This document shows, piece by piece, positions 8,410-16,992 of a stretch of 64,000 nucleotides of DNA. A model generated the notes under the pieces. That model was not told where the DNA came from. It worked only from the letters and a program-made list of their open reading frames with translations, and did no database searches. This stretch comes from Dyella amyloliquefaciens (lineage in GTDB: Bacteria; Pseudomonadota; Gammaproteobacteria; Xanthomonadales; Rhodanobacteraceae), in assembly GCF_004296575.1 (NCBI RefSeq), contig NZ_SAYT01000010.1, positions 54,272-118,271 of the forward strand, read 5' to 3'. Position 1 is the first letter of the stretch. Each line of letters begins with the position of its first letter. A program made the position numbers and the translations under genes.

Positions 8410-10092
8410 ATGAAATCCCCCTTGAAATTCATCGATCGCCTCAGCCTCGCAGCCAAGGTCTGGCTCGTCATCGCCTTCGTGGTAGCCGGGCTGGTGGCGC
8501 TCACCACGGTCTCCGCCGTGGACAGTCGTCGCCTGCAGATGGAAGCGCGCGTACGGGCGCTGCAGGACGAGGTCTCCACGGCCGTCTCCGTGGCGCAGGG
8601 TTTCCACGATCGCGCCAAGGCAGGTGAATTCAGCGAAGAAGAAGCGCAGCGCCGTGCACTGGCGGCCATCCGCTCGATGCGCTGGAACGATGGCGCCGGC
8701 TATGTGTTCATCTTCGACTCGAACCTCGTGATGCGCATGCATCCGATCCTTGGCGCCACCAAGGAAGGCAAGAGCATTCGCGACGATACCGACAGCCAGG
8801 GCAAGCCGCTCTACCAGATGATGCTGGCGGTCGACCGCGATCACGGTGCCGGCGTCACCGAATACGTGTGGCCGATGCCGCCGGACAAGCAGATCGAGCC
8901 CAAGATCTCCTACACGGCGTGGTTCAAGCCGTGGGACCTGCATATCGGAGCCGGCGCCTACTACGTCGACATCAATACGCAGTTCCGCCAGATGCTGGAA
9001 GGCAGCCTGTTGCGTGCCCTGCTGGTGGGCCTGCTGGTGATCGGCGTGGTATGGCAGTCGATGCGCAGTATCCGCCAGAGCATCGGCGGTGAACCGACCT
9101 TTGCACTGGCGATGGCCGCCCGTATTGCCGACGGCGATCTGGCCGGGCATGACGAAGCCCGCTTCACGGCCGGCAGCATGCTCGATGCGCTGGAACGGAT
9201 GCGTACGAAGCTGGTGGAGATCGTGCGCGAGGTGCAGCAAGGCTCGCAGGTAGTGTCGACGGCGGCGCAGGAGATCTCGCGTGGCAACGACGACCTGAGC
9301 CAGCGCACGCAGGAGCAGGCTTCCAGCCTGGAAGAAACCGCGGCGTCGATGGAGGAGATGACCTCGATCGTGCGCCAGAGCGCCGACAACGCCGGTCACG
9401 CCGACCAGCTCGCACGCAGCGCACGTACGCAAGCCGAACGCGGCAGCGAAGTGGCGGTGCGCACCAGCAGCGCCATGCGCGAGATCGACGCGGCCAGCCG
9501 CCAGATCACCGACATCGTGGGCCTGATCGACGAGATCGCCTTCCAGACCAACCTGTTGGCGCTGAACGCGGCGGTGGAAGCGGCACGCGCCGGTGAACAG
9601 GGCCGCGGCTTTGCCGTGGTCGCCACCGAGGTGCGCAACCTTGCGCAGCGCAGCGCAGGCGCGGCCAGGGAGATCAAGACACTGATCGGCGACACCGTGG
9701 AGAAAGTGCAAGCCGGCTCGGTGCTGGTGGACGAATCCGGCCAGGTGCTGGCCGGCATCGTGCAGAGCGTGAAGCAGGTGACCGACATCGTGGCCGAGAT
9801 CGCGGCGGCCAGCCAGGAGCAGTCCGCCGGCATCGACCAGGTGAACCGCGCGGTGATGCAGATGGACGAGGTGACCCAGCAGAACGCCGCACTGGTGGAA
9901 GAGGCGGCCGCCGCTGCCCGCGCCATGCAGGAGCAGGCCGACGAGCTGGAGGTCCAGGTTCGTTTCTTCCGCCTGCAAGATGGCGCCGCCAAGGCCGCCG
10001 TCGCGCGCCCGGCGCCGCCGCGCCCGGCCGTGTCCAGCCCGGCGCCGAGGACCACGCCGCTGGCCGCAGCCGGAGGCTGGGCCGAGTTCTAA
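8410..10092 (+). CDS. methyl-accepting chemotaxis protein with single Cache sensor
   Basis: A 560-residue receptor. TM1 lies at about 17-37. A periplasmic sCache_2-like sensor (about 40-195) contains the typical [16 protein letters not shown] and [11 protein letters not shown] segments. TM2 is at about 197-215, then a HAMP-like linker and a long signalling helix hairpin. The kinase-control tip is canonical ([20 protein letters not shown], then [12 protein letters not shown]). The protein ends GWAEF, which fits the aromatic-x-x-aromatic CheR/CheB-tethering pentapeptide (E. coli Tar/Tsr end NWETF or NWESF). Ligands of sCache_2 receptors are often small carboxylates, but specificity cannot be read here. 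It is followed by a REP-like doublet and the cheW promoter. Confidence 0.93.
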   Translation: MKSPLKFIDRLSLAAKVWLVIAFVVAGLVALTTVSAVDSRRLQMEARVRALQDEVSTAVSVAQGFHDRAKAGEFSEEEAQRRALAAIRSMRWNDGAGYVFIFDSNLVMRMHPILGATKEGKSIRDDTDSQGKPLYQMMLAVDRDHGAGVTEYVWPMPPDKQIEPKISYTAWFKPWDLHIGAGAYYVDINTQFRQMLEGSLLRALLVGLLVIGVVWQSMRSIRQSIGGEPTFALAMAARIADGDLAGHDEARFTAGSMLDALERMRTKLVEIVREVQQGSQVVSTAAQEISRGNDDLSQRTQEQASSLEETAASMEEMTSIVRQSADNAGHADQLARSARTQAERGSEVAVRTSSAMREIDAASRQITDIVGLIDEIAFQTNLLALNAAVEAARAGEQGRGFAVVATEVRNLAQRSAGAAREIKTLIGDTVEKVQAGSVLVDESGQVLAGIVQSVKQVTDIVAEIAAASQEQSAGIDQVNRAVMQMDEVTQQNAALVEEAAAAARAMQEQADELEVQVRFFRLQDGAAKAAVARPAPPRPAVSSPAPRTTPLAAAGGWAEF

Positions 10093-10108
10093 GCGACAAA
10101 ACCCCACT

Positions 10109-10228
10109 GTAGGAGCGCACCCAGTGCGCGATCGGCGCCACACCGCCGCCTCACCACAGGTGGCCGCGACAACCGGCTGATGACGGATAGCCCAGGCGCC
10201 GCGGTCGCGCACTGGGTGCGCTCCTACA
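10109..10228. repeat. REP-like doublet, copy 1
   Basis: Two inverted 24-bp arms, at 10109-10132 (TGTAGGAGCGCACCCAGTGC...) and 10205-10228 (its reverse complement), flank a 72-bp centre. The same arms recur at four other intergenic places in the window (25338, 26313, 34310, 42384). Confidence 0.85.
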
Positions 10229-10266
10229 ACGAGGGGGAATAGGGCCAAAACTGCCTTTGATCTCCC

Positions 10267-10293
10267 TCAAGTTTCCCCTTCCGCCGCCGATCC
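10267..10293 (+). promoter_or_regulatory. sigma-28 type promoter upstream of cheW
   Basis: TCAA (10267-10270), a 15-bp spacer starting GTTT, then GCCGATCC (10286-10293). Two of the eight -10 positions and one of four -35 positions differ from the FliA consensus. The predicted start near 10300 gives a leader of about 40 nt before the cheW ATG at 10343. It shares TCAAGTT with the minus-strand site at 4957. Confidence 0.7.
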
Positions 10294-10342
10294 AGACCCA
10301 GAGAGGGGGCCAACGCAACCGGCCCCGACGCAGAGGCTAACC

Positions 10343-10849
10343 ATGTCCGACCCCATCCGGAGCGAGGCGCTCCAGTCGCAGTACCTCACCGTGAACCTTG
10401 CCCACGAGGAATACGGCATCGACATCCTGGCCGTGCGCGAGATTCGCGGCTGGACCCCGGTGACGCGTATCCCGCAGGCGCCGCACTACGTGCTTGGCGT
10501 GCTCAATCTGCGCGGCGCGATCGTGCCGGTGATCGACATGCGCCTGCGCTTTGGCCTGCCGCGCGAGGAGTACGGCGCAACCACCGTCACCGTGATCATC
10601 ACCGTGGCCGGTCGCAATTTCGGTGTGGTGGTGGATGCGGTGTCCGACGTGCTCGACGTCACTGCCGATGCCATCCGTCCCGTGCCCGACATGGGCACCA
10701 CCGTGGACACCGAATACCTCAAGGGACTGACCTCGGCCGGCGAGCGCATGGTGCTGCTGCTGGACGTGGACAAGCTCCTGCAGCCGCAGGATGCCCAGAT
10801 GCTGGAAGCGGCGCTCCCTGCCGCCTCCGATGTGAAAGCCGTGGCCTGA
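10343..10849 (+). CDS. cheW: chemotaxis coupling protein CheW
   Basis: A 168-residue single CheW domain (about 13-150). It has the typical opening YLTVNLAHEEYGIDILAVREI, the central VLGVLNLRGAIVPVIDMRLRFGL, and RMVLLLDVDKLL near the end. CheW links receptors to CheA. It has its own sigma-28 type promoter at 10267-10293. The gene runs straight into a receptor gene 27 bp downstream, starting the second che transcription unit (cheW-MCP-cheR-cheD-cheB-MCP-like-STAS). The ATG at 10343 is the only start that gives the full domain. Confidence 0.94.
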   Translation: MSDPIRSEALQSQYLTVNLAHEEYGIDILAVREIRGWTPVTRIPQAPHYVLGVLNLRGAIVPVIDMRLRFGLPREEYGATTVTVIITVAGRNFGVVVDAVSDVLDVTADAIRPVPDMGTTVDTEYLKGLTSAGERMVLLLDVDKLLQPQDAQMLEAALPAASDVKAVA

Positions 10850-10876
10850 CCGTTATCGCAGGAAAGTGGAATCATC

Positions 10877-12592
10877 ATGAAGAAATTCGCACTGAAAGTC
10901 CCCGCGTTGTCCGTCCGCAACCGGATGCGCGCCGTACTTGGCCTGCTGGGCCTGATGCTGATCGGCGGCGCCGTGGTCGGTCTTGGCGGCATGCAGCTGC
11001 AGAACGACGGCATGGGCCAGATCTACGATCAGGAGATCGTCCCCGCGCAGCTCATTTCGCGTATCTCGCAGCGCTCGCTGATGTCCTTCATCCTGCTGGG
11101 CGAATCCAGCTCGCTGGTCGGCAAGCCGGACCAGGTGAAGGCCAAGCTGGCCGAGTACGACAAGCTGCAGGCTGAAATCGACGAACTGAAGAAGCAGTTC
11201 GGCGACGTCCCGCAGAGCGAGGCGGTGAAGAAGGAGTACGCCGACTGGCGCTCTACCGATGCCGACTACAAGGACGCCAAGGATTCGCTGATCGATGCCC
11301 TCAAGCAGGGTGATACAGGCGCTTCCGAATTGCTGGAAATGCAGGTCCGCCCGCTGATGATGCAGCGCCAGGATTCGCTGGCGAAGCTGGTGGAAGCACA
11401 GCGCGGCGACGCCAAGCAGATCTACGATGATCAGGTCTCGCGCTACCACGTCATCCGCGCTTTCAGCATCTTCGCGCTGCTGGCCGGCCTGACCGTGGCC
11501 GCCGCGATGGCCCTGCTGATGATGCGCTCGATCATGAAGGCGCTGGGCGTGGCCGTGAAGGTGGCCAACGAGATTGCCGGCGGCCACCTGGGTCATGACA
11601 TCCAGGTGCGCAGCAAGGACGAGCTGGGCGAACTGCTGGCTGCCCTGCGCACGATGGACGAGCGCCTCAGCAACATCGTGGGTGAAGTCCGCCACGGTGC
11701 CGGTTCGGTAAGCTCGGCCGCGCAGCAGATTGCCCGCGGCAACGATGACCTGAGCCAGCGTACGCAGGAACAGGCTTCCAGCCTCGAGGAAACCGCCTCG
11801 TCGATGGAGGAGATGACCTCCACCGTGAAGCAGAACGCCGAGAACGCCAGCCACGCCAACCAGCTCGCCAGCGCCACGCGTCGCCAGGCCGAGCACGGTG
11901 GCGAGGTGGCTGCGCAGGCCAGCTCGGCGATGCGCGAGATCAACGATTCCAGCCGCAAGATCTCCGACATCGTCAGCCTGATCGACGAGATCGCCTTCCA
12001 GACCAACCTGCTGGCGCTCAACGCCGCGGTGGAGGCGGCTCGTGCCGGCGAACAGGGCCGCGGCTTCGCGGTGGTCGCCACGGAAGTGCGCAACCTCGCC
12101 CAGCGCAGTGCGGGTGCGGCGAAGGAGATCAAGGGCCTCATCAACGACAGCGCGGAGAAGGTGCGCGTGGGTTCGTCGCTGGTGGACCAGTCGGGCAAGG
12201 CGCTGGCCGAAATCGTGGACAGCGTGAAGAAGGTCACCGACATCGTGGCCGAGATCGCCGCGGCCAGCCAGGAACAGTCGGCCGGCATCGACCAGGTGAA
12301 TCACGCCGTGCTGCAGATGGACGAGATGACCCAGCAGAACGCCGCGCTGGTGGAGGAAGCCGCTGCCGCCGCACGCGCCATGCAGGAGCAGGCCGGCGAA
12401 CTGGCCCGCCAGGTGTCGTTCTTCCAGCTCGGCGATGAGGCTGCCGTCGCTTCGTCCGAGAAGGTGCGTACGCAGACCGTGATGGCTGAAGCCGAGGCCG
12501 TGTTCGCCGCCGTGCGCAACTCGCCGACCCCGGCGGCACGCACGCAGCGTCCGGCTGAAGCCAGCGACGCGGGCGCCTGGAAGGAATTCTGA
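10877..12592 (+). CDS. methyl-accepting chemotaxis protein, four-helix-bundle sensor
   Basis: A 571-residue receptor. TM1 is at about 19-40. The helical periplasmic domain (about 42-190) is rich in Lys/Glu heptads ([20 protein letters not shown]) and fits the 4HB_MCP/TarH class. TM2 is at about 193-215, then HAMP (about 217-268) and the signalling hairpin with [20 protein letters not shown] and [22 protein letters not shown]. The C-terminus AWKEF again fits a CheR/CheB-tethering pentapeptide. It is between cheW and cheR (2-bp gap to cheR), so it is co-transcribed with its adaptation enzyme. Confidence 0.93.
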   Translation: MKKFALKVPALSVRNRMRAVLGLLGLMLIGGAVVGLGGMQLQNDGMGQIYDQEIVPAQLISRISQRSLMSFILLGESSSLVGKPDQVKAKLAEYDKLQAEIDELKKQFGDVPQSEAVKKEYADWRSTDADYKDAKDSLIDALKQGDTGASELLEMQVRPLMMQRQDSLAKLVEAQRGDAKQIYDDQVSRYHVIRAFSIFALLAGLTVAAAMALLMMRSIMKALGVAVKVANEIAGGHLGHDIQVRSKDELGELLAALRTMDERLSNIVGEVRHGAGSVSSAAQQIARGNDDLSQRTQEQASSLEETASSMEEMTSTVKQNAENASHANQLASATRRQAEHGGEVAAQASSAMREINDSSRKISDIVSLIDEIAFQTNLLALNAAVEAARAGEQGRGFAVVATEVRNLAQRSAGAAKEIKGLINDSAEKVRVGSSLVDQSGKALAEIVDSVKKVTDIVAEIAAASQEQSAGIDQVNHAVLQMDEMTQQNAALVEEAAAAARAMQEQAGELARQVSFFQLGDEAAVASSEKVRTQTVMAEAEAVFAAVRNSPTPAARTQRPAEASDAGAWKEF

Positions 12593-12594
12593 GC

Positions 12595-13473
12595 ATGAGC
12601 ATGCCCGCCATGATCGATGGCAACGCCGCCGTGGCGGGCATGAATGGTCCGGCGCTGGGCGATGCGGACTTCGCCTTCCTGCGCAGCTTCGTGTACGAGC
12701 ACTGCGGCATCTCGCTGGGCGAGCACAAGCGGCAGCTGGTTCAGGGCAGGCTGGTGCGCCGCCTGCGCGCACTGAAACTGCGTGACTTCGGCGCCTACTG
12801 CGAGGTGTTGCGGCGCGATCCGCAGGCCGAGCTGGGTGAGCTGGCCAGCGCGATCAGCACCAACGTCACCGCGTTCTTCCGCGAGTCGCATCACTTCGAC
12901 CTGCTGACCAACGAACTGCTGCCGCGCTGGATCGCCGAGAAGAAGAACGGCGGCCGCCTGCGCATCTGGTCGGCCGGCTGCGCCACCGGTGAGGAGCCTT
13001 ACACGCTCGCCATGGTGCTCGCCGAGGCGCTGGAAAAGCACGGCGGCAACGTCGACGCAAAGATCCTCGCCACCGATCTGTCGCCCCAGGCGCTGGAGAC
13101 GGCGCGCAAGGGCGTCTATCCGATCGACCGGTTGGAGGGCGTCAGCACCGAGCGTCGCCGTCGTTGGTTCCTGCGTGGCGAAGGCGAGTATGACCAGTAC
13201 GCCTGCGTGCATCCGCGCCTGCGCGAACTGGTCAGCATCCTGCCGCTCAACCTGCTGCACGACTGGCCCATGCAGGGTCCGTTCGACGCGATCTTCTGCC
13301 GCAACGTCGTCATCTATTTCGACAAGCCCACCAAGCAGCGCCTGTTCCAGCGATACGCCGGACTGCTGCCGGAGGGCGGTTACCTGTTCCTTGGCCACTC
13401 CGAGTCCATGTATGGGCTCAACGACAACTTTGACCTGATAGGACGCACGGTCTACCGGAAACGCAGTGCATGA
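12595..13473 (+). CDS. cheR: chemotaxis protein methyltransferase CheR
   Basis: A 292-residue CheR. An N-terminal helical domain (about 20-80) carries FVYEHCGISLGEHKRQLVQGRL. It is followed by the SAM-binding methyltransferase domain, with SAGCATGEEPYTLAM (about 127-141), ILATDLS, and FDAIFCRNVVIYFDKPTKQ near 230. It methylates receptor glutamates using S-adenosylmethionine. The start at 12595 is favoured by AAGGAA eight to fourteen bases upstream inside the end of the receptor gene; an in-frame ATG lies two codons later. The stop overlaps the cheD start by 4 bp. Its receptor partners next door carry pentapeptide tails that would recruit it. Confidence 0.95.
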   Translation: MSMPAMIDGNAAVAGMNGPALGDADFAFLRSFVYEHCGISLGEHKRQLVQGRLVRRLRALKLRDFGAYCEVLRRDPQAELGELASAISTNVTAFFRESHHFDLLTNELLPRWIAEKKNGGRLRIWSAGCATGEEPYTLAMVLAEALEKHGGNVDAKILATDLSPQALETARKGVYPIDRLEGVSTERRRRWFLRGEGEYDQYACVHPRLRELVSILPLNLLHDWPMQGPFDAIFCRNVVIYFDKPTKQRLFQRYAGLLPEGGYLFLGHSESMYGLNDNFDLIGRTVYRKRSA

Positions 13474-14129
13474 GCGTCCCAGCAGTCAGTTTTCCCGTCG
13501 GCGCCAGTTATGACCCGGCCCGCGTATTGCCCGGGTTTGAGCACCTGCGGCGCTTCTGGGATCCGGCGCAGTCCTGTATCACGGTGAAGGTGCTTCCCGG
13601 CGAGTTCTACGTCAGCACGCAGAACGAGATGATTTCGACGGTGCTGGGATCGTGCGTGTCGGCATGCATCTACGACACGGTGCGCGGCATTGGCGGCATG
13701 AACCACTTCATGCTGCCCGAACCCATGGGTGGCGAGCGTGGCGGCTGGGCCGACACGGTGGGACGCGCGGCGCGCTACGGCAACGACGCGATGGAACAGT
13801 TGATCAACGCCATCCTCAAGGCTGGCGGCCAGCGTCCGAACCTGGAAGTGAAAGTGTTCGGCGGCGGTCGCGTGCTGGCCACGATGACCGACATCGGCAA
13901 GCGCAATATCGAATTCGTACGGCGCTACCTCTCGGCCGAAAGGCTGTCGGTACGCGCGGAAGACCTGGGTGACGTGCACCCGCGCCATGTGCAGTTCTTT
14001 CCCACCACCGGCAAGGCGCGCGTGAAGCAGTTGCGCGGCCGCACCGACACGGTGCTGGTGGATGGCGAGAAGCAATATCTCAAGCGTTTGGCAAACGATC
14101 CGATAAAGGGAGAGGTGGAGCTGTTCTGA
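13470..14129 (+). CDS. cheD: chemoreceptor glutamine deamidase CheD
   Basis: A 219-residue CheD. Catalytic Cys62 lies in TVLGSCVSACIYD and His79 in GGMNHFMLP; their 17-residue spacing matches Thermotoga CheD (Cys27/His44). CheD deamidates specific receptor glutamines to glutamates. The N-terminus is about 35 residues longer than in Thermotoga, and the C-terminus extends with FFPTTGKARVKQLRGR. Translation is coupled to cheR through an ATGA overlap at 13470-13473, and cheB follows after 74 bp. Confidence 0.95.
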   Translation: MSVPAVSFPVGASYDPARVLPGFEHLRRFWDPAQSCITVKVLPGEFYVSTQNEMISTVLGSCVSACIYDTVRGIGGMNHFMLPEPMGGERGGWADTVGRAARYGNDAMEQLINAILKAGGQRPNLEVKVFGGGRVLATMTDIGKRNIEFVRRYLSAERLSVRAEDLGDVHPRHVQFFPTTGKARVKQLRGRTDTVLVDGEKQYLKRLANDPIKGEVELF

Positions 14130-14203
14130 CGCGAATGCGCAGCGGCTTCCCATGCAGTAACCGGCCCCCATGGGCCAGCACGACGGGCTGAGACTTCAAA
14201 GCA

Positions 14204-15301
14204 ATGGAAAGAGTACGTGTCCTGGTGGTCGATGATTCCGCACTTGTGCGGAAACTGCTGTCGACCATGCTTTCGTGCGATCCGGGCATCGAGGTCGTCG
14301 GCACGGCTGCCGACCCGCTGATCGCCCGCGAAAAGATCAAGCAGCTCAACCCCGACGTGCTCACGCTCGACGTGGAAATGCCGCGCATGGACGGCATCAC
14401 CTTCCTCGAGAACCTGATGCGCTTGCGTCCGATGCCGGTGGTGATGGTGTCCTCGCTGACGCAGGAAGGTGCGGAAGTCACGCTGCGTGCGCTGGAGCTC
14501 GGCGCCGTGGACTTCTTCACCAAGCCGGGCAACGACCTCGCCAGCACGTTTGCCGAGGGCGCGCAGGAGATCTGCGCCAAGGTGAAGCTCGCCGCGCTGG
14601 CCAAACCGCGCCAGCGCACCGCGGTACGCAAGCTCGACGTTCCCCCGCGCCTTTCCGCGGACGCCGTGCTGCCTCGCGCGCAGACGGCCGGCACGCGTGG
14701 CGGCAGCCCGATCATCGCCATTGGTGCATCCACCGGTGGCACCGAAGCGATTCGCGTGGTGCTGGAGGCAATGCCGCCGGATGCGCCGCCGATCGTCATT
14801 ACGCAACACATTCCGGCCGCCTTCAGTGGCCCGTTCGCCGCGCGCATGGATCACTGCTCCGCGATGCGCGTATGCGAGGCTCGCGACGGTCAGCCGATCC
14901 AGTCGGGCCACGTGTACATCGCTCCCGGCAGCCAGCACTTGCTGGTGATGTGGGACGGCGCCAAGTACGTGTGCCGCCTGCACAACGGCCCGCCGGTGAA
15001 CCGCCACAAGCCCAGCGTCGACGTGCTGTTCCGCTCGATGGCCGCCAGCGTCGGCAGGGCCACCGTGGCCGCGCTGCTCACCGGCATGGGCGACGACGGC
15101 GCGCGCGGTCTGCTGGAGTTGCAGCAGGCCGGTGCCCGCACGCTGGTACAGGACGAAGAGTCTTCCGTGGTGTGGGGCATGCCCGGCGCCGCGTGGAAGC
15201 TCGGCGCCGTCAGCGAGCAGTTGCCCCTGGACCACATCGCCGCGCGCCTGCTCGCGCTGGCCCATCAACCCATCCCCCGTGCCGCCGTGCCGGCCGCCTG
15301 A
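14204..15301 (+). CDS. cheB: protein-glutamate methylesterase CheB
   Basis: A 365-residue CheB. The N-terminal receiver has acidic residues Asp10/Asp11 and phospho-acceptor Asp56 ([12 protein letters not shown]). A linker (about 130-165) leads to the C-terminal methylesterase with catalytic triad Ser176 (IGASTGGT), His202 ([10 protein letters not shown]) and Asp298 (GMGDDGARG). These sit exactly 12 residues after E. coli Ser164, His190 and Asp286. It removes methyl groups from receptors after phosphorylation by CheA. The order cheR-cheD-cheB is the usual adaptation cassette. Confidence 0.96.
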   Translation: MERVRVLVVDDSALVRKLLSTMLSCDPGIEVVGTAADPLIAREKIKQLNPDVLTLDVEMPRMDGITFLENLMRLRPMPVVMVSSLTQEGAEVTLRALELGAVDFFTKPGNDLASTFAEGAQEICAKVKLAALAKPRQRTAVRKLDVPPRLSADAVLPRAQTAGTRGGSPIIAIGASTGGTEAIRVVLEAMPPDAPPIVITQHIPAAFSGPFAARMDHCSAMRVCEARDGQPIQSGHVYIAPGSQHLLVMWDGAKYVCRLHNGPPVNRHKPSVDVLFRSMAASVGRATVAALLTGMGDDGARGLLELQQAGARTLVQDEESSVVWGMPGAAWKLGAVSEQLPLDHIAARLLALAHQPIPRAAVPAA

Positions 15302-15317
15302 TCCCCGGATAGACCCC

Positions 15318-16505
15318 ATGGATGCCTTCCTTTCCTTCCTGCGCGTGCGCCCCGTGATCGGCCTGGTGGCCAGTGCCGTGGCCCTGTTGCTGACCCTGGT
15401 GTGGCCGTCGTCCTGGCTGGCGCCCGTGCTGATCGTGCTGCTCGCGGCGGTATGGATCATCGAGATGCGCCGTGCCGTTCCGGTCGACGTCGAGCCCGTG
15501 CTGGAAGCATCGCTGACCCATCACGCCCCCGTGCGCGAGGCGCTCGAGGAAGTGCGCAGCTCGCTGGTCGACGAACTCGGCCACGCCACGCGCGAACTGC
15601 ACCAGGCGCTGGAACTGCTGCGCGATGCGGTGTCCGAACTCGGCGGCGGGTTCGACGGCCTGTCGCGCAAGACCGGCATGCAGCAGTCGCTGCTGCGCCA
15701 GATCATCGATGCGCAGAAGGAAGGCGTCTCGGTGCAGGACTTCGCCGCACGTACCGGCGACCTGCTCGAGCACTTCGTGGACATGGTGGTGCAGATGTCG
15801 CGCGAGAGCCTGCGCATCGTCTACCGCATCGACGGCATGTCCAAGGAAATGGACGCGGTGTTCGGCCTGCTGAAGAACGTCAATACCATCGCCGAGGAAA
15901 CCAACCTGCTGGCGCTCAATGCCGCCATCGAAGCGGCGCGCGCCGGTGAATCCGGTCGTGGCTTCGCGGTGGTGGCCGGCGAGATCCGCAACCTGGCCAG
16001 CCACTCCAACCAGTTCAACGAGCAGATTGGCAGCCACGTGGAGCGCGCCCGCGCCGCGATGGAACAGTTGCGCGGCCTGGTCGGCACCATGGCTTCGCAG
16101 GACCTGAACGTGGCGCTGTCGGCCAAGGGTGGCATCGACGCCATGATGGCCCACGTCACCGAGAGCGACGCGCGCACCAGCGCCGTGGCCGACCAGGTGG
16201 TCGAGATCAACCGCGGCCTCGGCAGCGACGTGTCCACCACCATTCGCTCGCTGCAGTTCGAGGACATCCTCAGCCAGCTCATCAACCAGACGCGTGTCCG
16301 CCTGGTCGAGCTGCAGGAGATCACCACCGAGTGCACGCGTGACATCGAAGAACTGGCCTGCAATCCGATCGACGCCGAGTCGTTGCAGCAGCGCGCCGAG
16401 CGCGTGCGCAACCGCCTGGCCATCCAGCGCGAGAAGGCACGCCTGCGCTCGCGCGGCCCGGCGCTGCAGAACTCGATGGACGCCGGCGAAATCGAGCTTT
16501 TCTAA
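15318..16505 (+). CDS. MCP-like signalling protein without periplasmic sensor
   Basis: A 395-residue protein. Two adjacent hydrophobic helices (about 12-32 and 34-49) are separated by almost no loop, so there is no periplasmic ligand domain. The cytoplasmic part holds the receptor hairpin tip [38 protein letters not shown], so it should dock with CheA/CheW-type partners. There is no HAMP domain and the end (GEIELF) is not a tethering pentapeptide. The start at 15318 is used because the earlier in-frame ATG would overlap cheB deeply. It lies 16 bp after cheB and 12 bp before a STAS gene. It may sense an internal or membrane signal; the signal is unknown. Confidence 0.85.
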   Translation: MDAFLSFLRVRPVIGLVASAVALLLTLVWPSSWLAPVLIVLLAAVWIIEMRRAVPVDVEPVLEASLTHHAPVREALEEVRSSLVDELGHATRELHQALELLRDAVSELGGGFDGLSRKTGMQQSLLRQIIDAQKEGVSVQDFAARTGDLLEHFVDMVVQMSRESLRIVYRIDGMSKEMDAVFGLLKNVNTIAEETNLLALNAAIEAARAGESGRGFAVVAGEIRNLASHSNQFNEQIGSHVERARAAMEQLRGLVGTMASQDLNVALSAKGGIDAMMAHVTESDARTSAVADQVVEINRGLGSDVSTTIRSLQFEDILSQLINQTRVRLVELQEITTECTRDIEELACNPIDAESLQQRAERVRNRLAIQREKARLRSRGPALQNSMDAGEIELF

Positions 16506-16517
16506 AGGATCGGAATC

Positions 16518-16820
16518 ATGAGCCTGACCGTCCACCACGACCCCGACCTCGACTGCGTCACCCTGCAACTGGGCGAGCGTTTCGACTTCAGCGTGCACCG
16601 CGCCTTCCACGACGCCTGCCTCGGCGGCACCGCCGCGCGCAGCTACGTCATCGACCTGGGCGAGGTGTCCAACATGGACAGCTCCGCCTTGGGCATGCTG
16701 CTGCTACTGCGCGAACACGCCGGCGCCGACCGCGCCGAGATCCGCATCGTCAACGCCGACACCGGCCTGCGCGGCACCTTGCGCGTCGCTGGCTTCGACA
16801 AGCTGTTCGTTCTGCACTGA
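16518..16820 (+). CDS. STAS domain anti-sigma factor antagonist-like protein
   Basis: A 100-residue single STAS domain. The acceptor motif is VSNMDSSALGMLLLL, with Asp54-Ser55-Ser56, the classical phosphorylatable Ser arrangement of RsbV/SpoIIAA. It is the last gene of the che run, 12 bp after the MCP-like gene, with GGATCGG as ribosome site. Together with the 5072 STAS gene it brackets the chemotaxis cluster. Partner kinase and phosphatase are not adjacent; a SpoIIE/HATPase protein is encoded at 59258-61594 but it has its own STAS gene. The role in chemotaxis is inferred from position only. Confidence 0.88.
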   Translation: MSLTVHHDPDLDCVTLQLGERFDFSVHRAFHDACLGGTAARSYVIDLGEVSNMDSSALGMLLLLREHAGADRAEIRIVNADTGLRGTLRVAGFDKLFVLH

Positions 16821-16856
16821 CCGGAAGACTGGCGCGCACTCAAGCGCGTCCGGTCG

Positions 16857-16887
16857 GCGCTCCGTCCTTTCTTCGGGGATGGAGCGC
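16857..16887 (+). terminator. hairpin after the che operon, possible terminator
   Basis: GCGCTCCGTCC and GGATGGAGCGC form an 11-bp stem with one G-U pair around a 9-nt loop, 36 bp past the last STAS stop. There is no U tract, so intrinsic termination is uncertain. Confidence 0.4.
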
Positions 16888-16992
16888 TGCAAACAGTGAT
16901 CGTCCCCACGAAACCGACAGTATCCCGACAGGTTCGAGCCCGGCTATGCTCGGCCGGGGAACAGCCTGATGGTCTGTACAGGGGAACGGGAC

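Noticed and set aside
8203..10248. 681-residue antisense frame over the first receptor gene
   Set aside because: A shadow of codon bias opposite a clear methyl-accepting protein; no domain is recognisable.
10853..12772. 639-residue antisense frame over the second receptor gene
   Set aside because: Same pattern as the other antisense frames; the coding strand carries the receptor tip motifs.
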